A stretch of DNA of 64,000 bases, from positions 30,301 to 94,300 of the forward strand of contig NZ_BJMM01000030.1 of assembly GCF_006539165.1 (NCBI RefSeq), written 5' to 3'. Origin of the DNA: Streptomyces cacaoi. Its GTDB lineage: Bacteria > Actinomycetota > Actinomycetes > Streptomycetales > Streptomycetaceae. Made by a program: the position numbers and the translations under genes. The stretch's first letter is position 1. Every line of letters begins with the position of its first letter. Positions 58,600-64,000 of the stretch are shown here, in pieces. Under the pieces are notes generated by a model. That model did no database searches, was not told where the DNA came from, and worked only from the letters and a program-made list of their open reading frames with translations.

Positions 58600-59388
58600 A
58601 TGGCACGGAAGGCGAGCGGAGGCGGGGATCCGCAGCGGACCCTGCGGCTGCTGTGGGGGCCGTCGCCCCGGACCGCGGGAGGAGCGGTCCGGGGGCGCAG
58701 GCCGCGCATCGGGGTACCGCGGATCGTCGACGCCGCCGTGGCCCTCGCCGACGAGGAGGGCCTGGAGGCGACGACGATGAGCGCCGTGGCCCGGAGGCTG
58801 GGCGTCGGCACCATGTCGCTGTACACCCATGTGCCCGGCAAGGCGGAACTGCTCGACCTGATGGTGGACGCCGTCTGGCGCGAGCTGGAGCTGCCGCCCG
58901 CGCACGAGCCGCACGCCGAGGGCTGGCGCGGGCTGGTCGCGCTGTACGCGCGGCGGACGCTCGCCGTGCACCGGGCGCACCCGTGGCTGCGCGAGATCTC
59001 CACCGTGCGCCCGCCGCTCGGCCCGGGGCTGCTGGCCCGGCAGGAGTATCTGCTGGCGGTCCTGGCGACGGCCGGCCTGGACGCCTCCCGGGCGGCCGTG
59101 GCCGCGGACGCGCTCGCCACCTTCGTCGACGCCACGGCCGCCGCCGAGGCCGAGCACGCGCACGCCGCCCGGGTCAGCGGGCAGCCGGAGGGCGACTGGT
59201 GGCAGGCGCGCCAGGAGTTCTGGGACGAGCACTTCGACCCCGGGCGCTATCCGGCGATCACCCGCGCCTGGAAGGCGGGCGGCCTGCACCGCGGCGCGGC
59301 CGAAACCGCGGTGGACGCCCGGGAGTTCGGGCTGCGGGTGCTGCTGGACGGCATCGAGGCGGCCGCCGCCTCCTCGCCCGAGCGCTGA
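58600..59388 (+). CDS. TetR-family repressor (TetR_C type)
   Basis: ATG at 58600; 262 residues. A ~35-residue basic leader, then the HTH RIVDAAVALADEEGLEATTMSAVARRLGVGTMSLYTHVPGKAELLDLMVDAV and a TetR_C-like ligand domain (WRGLVALYARRTLAVHRAHPWLREI). Members often regulate a neighbouring flavin or NAD(P) enzyme; here the NmrA-like gene is the likely target. Sits in the middle of the zinc-starvation gene group. Confidence 0.93.
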   Translation: MARKASGGGDPQRTLRLLWGPSPRTAGGAVRGRRPRIGVPRIVDAAVALADEEGLEATTMSAVARRLGVGTMSLYTHVPGKAELLDLMVDAVWRELELPPAHEPHAEGWRGLVALYARRTLAVHRAHPWLREISTVRPPLGPGLLARQEYLLAVLATAGLDASRAAVAADALATFVDATAAAEAEHAHAARVSGQPEGDWWQARQEFWDEHFDPGRYPAITRAWKAGGLHRGAAETAVDAREFGLRVLLDGIEAAAASSPER

Positions 59389-59400
59389 CCCCGCCTTGTT

Positions 59401-59419
59401 AATGGAAACCATTTCCATT
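59401..59419 (+). promoter_or_regulatory. Zur box upstream of rpmG
   Basis: AATGGAAACCATTTCCATT is a perfect 8-3-8 palindrome and agrees with the Zur consensus AATGAAAATCATTTTCATT except for G/C swaps at symmetric places and one near the centre. It ends 12 bp before the rpmG start. Confidence 0.75.
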
Positions 59420-59431
59420 TAGAGTGGCGGC

Positions 59432-59596
59432 ATGGCACGCAACGAACTCAGGCCCGTGATCAAACTGCGCTCCACCGCGCGGACCGGCTACACCTACGTC
59501 ACCCGCAAGAACCGGCGGAACGATCCGGACCGGATGACGCTGCGCAAGTACGACCCCGTCGTCCGGCGGCACGTCGACTTCCGCGAGGAACGCTGA
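59432..59596 (+). CDS. rpmG: Ribosomal protein L33, cysteine-free paralogue
   Basis: ATG at 59432; 54 residues: MARNELRPVIKLRSTARTGY, TYVTRKNRRNDPDRMTLRKY and DPVVRRHVDFRE. The zinc-binding CxxC pairs are replaced, so this is the zinc-independent form. Its stop shares a base with the CobW-like start (TGATG), making a two-gene unit behind the Zur box. Confidence 0.95.
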   Translation: MARNELRPVIKLRSTARTGYTYVTRKNRRNDPDRMTLRKYDPVVRRHVDFREER

Positions 59597-60759
59597 TGCG
59601 GGGAGCGGACCCGGCGGCGCTGCCCGTCGTCCTGGTCGCCGGGATGCACGCCGACGCCCGCCGCGAGGTCGTCGAGCGGCTGCTGGCCGCCGTCCCCCGC
59701 AGCGTCGCCCTCCACCACGACCTCGGCGCGGCGAGCAGCGAGGGGACCGTCGTCCGCACCGTGCGGGACGCCTCCGGTGAACTCGGGCGCGACGAGGCCC
59801 CGTTGGTGCGCGGCTGTGCCTGCTGTGCGCTGCGCGAGGACCTCGTCCCCGAGCTGGAGCGGCTGGCGGCGGGCCGGGCGGCCACGCTGGCCGTCGTCGA
59901 GCTGTGGGACTCCGTCGAGCCGCAGGCCATGGCGGAGGTCGTCGCCGCACACGGCGGGCCCGACCTGGCGCTGACCGGGGTCGTCACCGCCGTCGACCCG
60001 GCCCTGGCGCTCCCGTGCCTCGCCGGCGGCGACGACCTCGCCGACGCCGGGCTGGCCGCCGCCCCCGGGGACCACCGCACGATCGGCGACACCTGGGCCC
60101 GGCAGATCGAGTACGCACCCCTGCTGGCGCTCGCCGACAACCCGGAGGCGGACACCGAGGACCACGCCCTGCTCACCCAGCTCAACCCCACGGCACACCA
60201 ACTCAACGCCTGTGACCCGGAGTTGATACGCCGCGTGCACGCCGGTTTCGACGTGGAGGCCGCTGCCGCCGCACAGCACCCGGCCTGCGCCCGGCTCCCG
60301 CACGAGGCGGACGACGCCGGGGTGACGACCGTCGTCTGGCGCCGGCACCGGCCCTTCCACCCCGAACGGCTCTACGCGGCACTGGAGGACCTCACCTGCG
60401 TGGCGGCCCGCAGCCGGGGCCGGTTCTGGCTGGCCGACCGCCCCGACACCCTGCTGTCCTGGGACGCGGCGGGCGGAGCGCTCTGCGTCGAGAGCGCGGG
60501 CCCGTGGCTGGCCGCGCTGCCGGACGCCGCCTGGGACCTGGAGCCGCCCCTCCGCCGTGCCGCCGCCGCGCTCGACTGGCACCCCGTGCACGGGGACCGC
60601 TGCCAGCACCTGGTGTTCACCTCGCCCGGCCTCGACCGGGACGGACTGGTGCGGCTGCTGGAGTCCTGTCTGCTGACGAACGCCGAGTACGTGGCGGGCC
60701 GCGACGCCTGGCAACGCCTGCCGCGCGCCTTCGACTCCCTGCTCGACCCCGCCGCCTGA
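59596..60759 (+). CDS. CobW/COG0523-like protein with degenerate P-loop
   Basis: ATG at 59596, coupled to rpmG; 387 residues. The domain order is that of zinc-associated COG0523 GTPases. The metal-binding CxCC motif is in VRGCACCALREDL, with TLAVVELWDSVEPQAM, LTGVVTAVDPAL, NPTAHQLN, and a C-terminal CobW_C region with RGRFWLADRP and WHPVHGDRCQHLVF. But the Walker A GxxGxGKT is replaced by GMHADARRE, without the invariant Lys. It may be a non-hydrolysing metal chaperone or storage factor of the zinc response. Confidence 0.88.
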   Translation: MRGADPAALPVVLVAGMHADARREVVERLLAAVPRSVALHHDLGAASSEGTVVRTVRDASGELGRDEAPLVRGCACCALREDLVPELERLAAGRAATLAVVELWDSVEPQAMAEVVAAHGGPDLALTGVVTAVDPALALPCLAGGDDLADAGLAAAPGDHRTIGDTWARQIEYAPLLALADNPEADTEDHALLTQLNPTAHQLNACDPELIRRVHAGFDVEAAAAAQHPACARLPHEADDAGVTTVVWRRHRPFHPERLYAALEDLTCVAARSRGRFWLADRPDTLLSWDAAGGALCVESAGPWLAALPDAAWDLEPPLRRAAAALDWHPVHGDRCQHLVFTSPGLDRDGLVRLLESCLLTNAEYVAGRDAWQRLPRAFDSLLDPAA

Positions 60760-60836
60760 CCAACTCCCCCATCCCTTCCCGGACTTGACCCGTCGGGCCG
60801 AGGCTCCCATCCCGCAACGAGAGGACGTACCGCACC

Positions 60837-61073
60837 GTGCCCCGCCGCACCCCCGCACGCAAACAGCCCAGGCCGCGCCCCAATCCGCTGGACGCGGCAG
60901 GGATCACCTACGTCGACTACAAGGACACCGAGCTGCTGCGGAAGTTCATCTCCGACCGCGGCAAGATCCGCAGCCGTCGCGTGACCCGCGTGACCGCGCA
61001 GCAGCAGCGGCAGATCGCCACCGCCGTCAAGAACGCCCGGGAGATGGCCCTCCTCCCGTACGCCACCCGGTGA
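60837..61073 (+). CDS. rpsR: Ribosomal protein S18, cysteine-free paralogue
   Basis: GTG at 60837 with GAGAGGA upstream; 78 residues. ITYVDYKDTELLRKFISDRGKIRSRRVTRVTAQQQRQIATAVKNAREMALLPY is a full S18 core. The N-terminal cysteines of the zinc-type S18 are absent. Probably co-transcribed with rpmG and the CobW-like gene, 77 bp after the latter. Confidence 0.94.
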   Translation: MPRRTPARKQPRPRPNPLDAAGITYVDYKDTELLRKFISDRGKIRSRRVTRVTAQQQRQIATAVKNAREMALLPYATR

Positions 61074-61219
61074 CCGGCCCCACCGGACACCGCACCGCAC
61101 CCCGTCCCCGGCACCGCCTCCCGCCGGGGACGGCCCGCAGCCCCGGAGCCCAGCGCGCCGGGGCTGCGGCGCTGCCCGCGGGGTCGACCGACCCCAACTC
61201 CCCTGCGGGGGCGACGCGT

Positions 61220-61225
61220 TAGCAT
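61220..61225 (+). promoter_or_regulatory. -10 hexamer TAGCAT for a probable leaderless start
   Basis: TAGCAT ends 7 bases before GTG 61233; no Shine-Dalgarno is present. Confidence 0.5.
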
Positions 61226-61232
61226 CGTCCCC

Positions 61233-61781
61233 GTGACCGCGGAGAGAGCCCGCGCCGCGCGGGCGGACCCGGACCGGACCTCCGTGCAGGTCGAGTTCCG
61301 GAAGTACGACGGACGGCTGAGCGCCCGCTGGACGGCCGACCGGCTCGGCGAGGACGAGCACGGCGTCTGGCTGGGCACCGCGCGCGGCGTCGCCGTCGAG
61401 GCGGACGCCGGAGGCTGGACGAACCGGTTCGCCCACGTCCTGCTGGTGCCGGACGGCCGGTGGTGGACGGCCACGTTCTGCGCGGCCCCGGCCCCGGAGG
61501 TGTACTGCGACGTGTGCACGGTGCCCGAGTGGAACGCGGACCGGACCGTCCTGCGCACGGTCGATCTCGACCTCGACGTCGTACGGTCCCCCGGCGGCGA
61601 GGCCCGGCTCAAGGACGAGGACGAGTTCGCCGAACACCGGCTGACCTACGGCTACCCCGACGACGTCGTCTCCCGGGCCCGGCGGACCGCCGCCCGGCTG
61701 CTGGAGGCGGCCCGGCTCGACGGCCACGGCACCGAACCCTTCGTCTCGGCCTGGCGCCCCTGGCTGGACCTCGTCGGATAG
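61233..61781 (+). CDS. DUF402 domain protein
   Basis: GTG at 61233; 182 residues. VQVEFRKYDGRLSARWTADRLGEDEHGVWLG, WWTATFCAAPAPEVYCDVCTVPEWNADRTVLRTVDLDLDVVR and LKDEDEFAEHRLTYGYPDDVV match DUF402, a fold that includes nucleoside tri/diphosphate phosphatases such as Ntdp. The acidic metal-binding residues (DVCTVPEW, DLDLDV, DEDEFAEH) are kept. Precise substrate unknown. Confidence 0.88.
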   Translation: MTAERARAARADPDRTSVQVEFRKYDGRLSARWTADRLGEDEHGVWLGTARGVAVEADAGGWTNRFAHVLLVPDGRWWTATFCAAPAPEVYCDVCTVPEWNADRTVLRTVDLDLDVVRSPGGEARLKDEDEFAEHRLTYGYPDDVVSRARRTAARLLEAARLDGHGTEPFVSAWRPWLDLVG

Positions 61782-61835
61782 CCCGGACCCCCGGCGGGCC
61801 CGGACCGACGAAGGGAACACCGCGCTCGACGGGGG

Positions 61836-62936
61836 TCACACCCCTTCGCCCAGCGCGGAGACGGCGGCCGGGTCGTGACCCGCCGCGGTGAGCGGTGCGC
61901 GGATGTCCCGGTCCAACTCCGGGACATGGCCGAGGAGGACATCGGCCGGGCCGTGCACCGTGGCGCGGGCCAGCACCGCGGGCAGCAGCAGGGTCGCACC
62001 GGCGCCGAGAGACTCGGTACCGCCGTCCCACGACAGCCGCACGGGCCGGCCGACGTTGCTCAGCACGACGGCGGAGTCGAAGGAGAGCGCCAGCCCCGCG
62101 CCGTCCACCGCACGGTGCCGTTCCAGGGCGAAGTACGGACCGGCGGCCAGCACCCGGCGCTCGGTGCCGGCGGCGGCGGGCAGCGGCAGCCCGGGATGGA
62201 AGCGGGGGCGGTACCGCGGCTTCCACCGGTCGAGGAGCGCCTCGATGTTCGCGTGCCGCTGCTCGTCGCCGAGAGCGGCGCCGTCCTCCATCCGGTGCCG
62301 CATCGCGTGCTGCTGGAGATCCGAGGTCTGCTCGATCTCGTAGACGAGGGTGCCGGGACCGAAGCTGTGCACCGTGCCTGCGGGGACGTAGAGGGTGTCC
62401 CCCGCGCGGACGGGCAGACGGCGCAGCACGGAGGCGAAGTCCTCGTCCAGCAGGGCCTGTCGGAGTCGCCCACGCCCGACACCGGGCACGGTGCCCGCCC
62501 AGGCGGTGGCGCCGGGCCGGGCGTACAGGATGTGCCACGCCTCGGTCTTGCCGTTCGGCTCGCCGTCCAGGGCGCGGGCGTCGGCGTCGTCCGGGTGGAC
62601 ATGCACCGGCAGCGCCCGGTGGGCGTCGATGAACTTGGTGAGCAGCGGGAAGCGGGGGCCGTCGGCGCCCCGGGCACCGATCAGCTCCGCCGGGTGGTCG
62701 CGCACCAGCTCGCGCAGGCTCCGGCCCGCGAGCGGACCGCCCACCACCTCGGCGCCCGCCCCCTCGACATCGCTGACCTCCCAGGTCTCGGCGACGGGCC
62801 CGTCCGGCAGGCCGGTACGTCCGAGACGGTCGGGAATGGCCCGCCCGCCGAAGACGTGCTGGGCGACGGGGGTCGTCAACCGCAGCGGACACCAGTCCGC
62901 CGGGGCCGGCCGCTGCTGCTCGGAGTCTCGTGTCAC
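61836..62936 (-). CDS. manA: Class I mannose-6-phosphate isomerase
   Basis: GTG at 62936; 366 residues. Type I PMI cupin: HVFGGRAIPDRLGRTGLPDGPVAETWEVSDVEG, FPLLTKFIDAHRALPVHVHPDD (zinc ligands Q/H/H region), KTEAWHILYARPGA with Glu, and AGDTLYVPAGTVHSFGPGTLVYEIEQTSDLQQHAMRH. Interconverts mannose- and fructose-6-phosphate. This is the shorter bacterial form. Stand-alone gene, convergent with the DUF402 gene. Confidence 0.92.
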   Translation of the reverse strand: MTRDSEQQRPAPADWCPLRLTTPVAQHVFGGRAIPDRLGRTGLPDGPVAETWEVSDVEGAGAEVVGGPLAGRSLRELVRDHPAELIGARGADGPRFPLLTKFIDAHRALPVHVHPDDADARALDGEPNGKTEAWHILYARPGATAWAGTVPGVGRGRLRQALLDEDFASVLRRLPVRAGDTLYVPAGTVHSFGPGTLVYEIEQTSDLQQHAMRHRMEDGAALGDEQRHANIEALLDRWKPRYRPRFHPGLPLPAAAGTERRVLAAGPYFALERHRAVDGAGLALSFDSAVVLSNVGRPVRLSWDGGTESLGAGATLLLPAVLARATVHGPADVLLGHVPELDRDIRAPLTAAGHDPAAVSALGEGV

Positions 62937-63392
62937 ACCGTTCCCTGTCCTGTGCGGGGCCGTCGCCCGGGGCTGCGCGGGGCCGTCGCCCGGGGCTGTA
63001 CGGCCGTATCGGAGGCCGGGGTCGGCGGGGCCTTGCCGGGCGGGTGCGGTCGCGTGCCCCGGGTGCGTGCCGTGGTCGGTTCAGCACTACCAGGCGGGGG
63101 CGGCGGGCCCGGCGGTGCCGCGCGGTGGACGGGCCTCGGCAGGGGCTCGGCGAGGCCTCGGCAGGAGCTCGGCAGGGCTCGGCAGGAGCTCGGCAGGGGC
63201 TCGGTGGGGCGGGCGGTCGGAGCTCTCCGCGTGCCGGTCGGGCCCTCCGCAGGGCCGGGAGCCGGGACGGAGAGAAAGCCCCGGCGGAGAGAAAGCCCCC
63301 GCGGAGGAAGATGCCCAGGTCAGGGCGGGAGCCCGGGGGTGGGTGGATCGCTCCTACCCCGCTGGGGCGAGACGTTCCCTACGGTTGCGGGC
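62937..63392. other. Intergenic region with short repeats
   Basis: 456 bases between divergent manA and XRE genes. GGGGCCGTCGCCCGGGGCTG is present twice around 62955-63000. 63120-63205 holds degenerate GGAGCTCGGCAGGGCTC-like units. 63270-63300 repeats AGAGAAAGCCCC. No gene is supported; the XRE promoter element is at the right edge. Confidence 0.6.
63380..63385 (+). promoter_or_regulatory. -10 hexamer TACGGT for a probable leaderless start
   Basis: TACGGT ends 7 bases before ATG 63393, where no Shine-Dalgarno is seen. Confidence 0.45.
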
Positions 63393-64000
63393 ATGAGCGG
63401 AAACGGCGGAAAGGGGTCGAGCGGCCCCCTGGCGGAGTTCCTGCGGGCGCGGCGCGCACGGGTGCGGCCGGCGGAGCAGGGGCTGGTGCCGGGCGGTGAG
63501 CGGCAGGTGCCGGGGCTGCGGCGGGACGAGGTCGCGCTGCTGGCCGGGATCAGCACGGACTACTACGTCCGGCTGGAGCAGGGCAGGGAGCGGCGCCCGT
63601 CCGGCCCGGTGCTGTCGGCGCTGGCCGAGGCACTGCTGCTGGAGGAACCGGCGCGGCGGCATCTGCGCGAGCTGGCCGCCGCGGGCCGGGCCGACGACGG
63701 CGAGGACACCGGCGAGGCCGAGCTGCCCGCCGCACGGCTGGAGGCGCTGCGCCCCCTGCTGGACGCGCTGGCCGTCCCGGCGCTCGTGATCGACCGGCAA
63801 CTGGACGTGGTGGCCGCCAACCCGCTCGGCGCTCTGCTGTACGAGGGGCTGGAGCACCGGGACAACTATGCGCGCATGGTGTTCCTCTCCCCCGGGGCCG
63901 GGGAGTTCTTCGTCGACCGGGCGGAGACCGCGGCCTGCGTCGTCGCCTCGCTCCGCGCGAGCGCGGGCGCCCGCCCGTCCGCGCGGCTGGAGCGGCTCCC
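63393..64000 (+). CDS. XRE-family regulator with MmyB-like ligand domain, 3' end cut by window
   Basis: ATG at 63393, open to the window end (202 codons). N-terminal helix-turn-helix: LAEFLRARRARVRPAEQGL, VPGLRRDEVALLAGISTDYYVRLEQGRERRPSGPVLSALAEALLL. Then the MmyB/MLTR ligand-binding domain begins: VPALVIDRQLDVVAANPLGALLYEG and MVFLSPGAGEFFVD. These regulators usually control a divergent dehydrogenase or transporter; the divergent gene here is manA, far away across repeats, so the target is not clear. Confidence 0.92.
   Translation, partial: MSGNGGKGSSGPLAEFLRARRARVRPAEQGLVPGGERQVPGLRRDEVALLAGISTDYYVRLEQGRERRPSGPVLSALAEALLLEEPARRHLRELAAAGRADDGEDTGEAELPAARLEALRPLLDALAVPALVIDRQLDVVAANPLGALLYEGLEHRDNYARMVFLSPGAGEFFVDRAETAACVVASLRASAGARPSARLERL

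Noticed and set aside
1..64000. tRNA, rRNA or insertion sequence
   Set aside because: I looked for T-loop-like GGTTCGA stretches, rRNA cores and transposase motifs on both strands and saw none.

Overview
The window is very GC-rich, has the third-position G/C bias and short intergenic gaps of an actinomycete, and carries families typical of Streptomyces: DUF6099, DUF3099, DUF4232, a MASE1/SpoIIE signalling group, a CGNR regulator, and Zur-controlled spare ribosomal proteins. I read it as a chromosomal segment of Streptomyces or a close relative. I see no tRNA, rRNA, insertion sequence, phage or CRISPR array. About 60 protein genes are supported. Both end genes are cut by the window edges.

Layout. 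1-4 kb: the 3' part of a DUF6119 gene and a NACHT-LRR STAND ATPase, a possible defence pair. 4-7 kb: two consecutive SEDS (RodA/FtsW) glycosyltransferases, the second with a long Lys/Ala tail. 7-10.4 kb: a small protein, a WxG-bearing secreted-type protein, an LpqN-like protein and a DUF4333 lipoprotein, which look like a type VII secretion substrate group. 10.5-13.6 kb: a membrane protein with a winged-helix regulator, an aldo/keto reductase and a DUF4232 exported protein. 13.7-19.6 kb: a sugar ABC importer (binding protein and two permeases), a DeoR regulator and a Gfo/Idh/MocA dehydrogenase, behind a clear promoter with an operator. 19.9-25 kb: FAD oxidase, methyltransferase, P-loop kinase, and an MFS exporter divergent from a CGNR regulator. 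25.1-34.2 kb: an aryl-CoA catabolic cluster (Rid protein, acyl-CoA dehydrogenase, aryl-CoA ligase, PaaX regulator, two-domain aryl-CoA monooxygenase/reductase, enoyl-CoA hydratase), best explained as aerobic anthranilate or salicylate breakdown through CoA thioesters. 34.4-39.3 kb: SMC-like ATPase, MazG-like enzyme, DUF6099 protein preceded by two DnaA-box sequences, luciferase-like oxidoreductase, and homocysteine methyltransferase. 39.5-43.7 kb: arginine deiminase, ornithine carbamoyltransferase and a cationic amino acid permease. 43.8-47.8 kb: anti-sigma-type ATPase, GH114 lipoprotein, SpoIIE phosphatase and MASE1 sensor. 48-56 kb: coiled-coil basic protein, HTH_42 DNA glycosylase divergent from a WYL regulator, TetR with an alpha/beta hydrolase, and a YtrA-type GntR with its ABC exporter. 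56-61 kb: sugar kinase, then a Zur-type zinc-starvation set (L32, L33, a CobW-like protein and S18, all ribosomal copies cysteine-free) interrupted by a TetR/NmrA pair. 61-64 kb: DUF402 protein, mannose-6-phosphate isomerase and an XRE regulator running off the end.

Recurring themes. Many starts lack a Shine-Dalgarno sequence but have a TAnnnT hexamer 6-7 bases before the start codon, as expected for leaderless mRNAs. Several regulators have well-formed inverted repeats beside them (TetR, YtrA, WYL, CGNR, Zur, ArgR). Minisatellite-like tandem repeats of 7-24 bp recur between genes and inside low-complexity protein inserts. All functions are inferred from sequence by eye; no searches were run.
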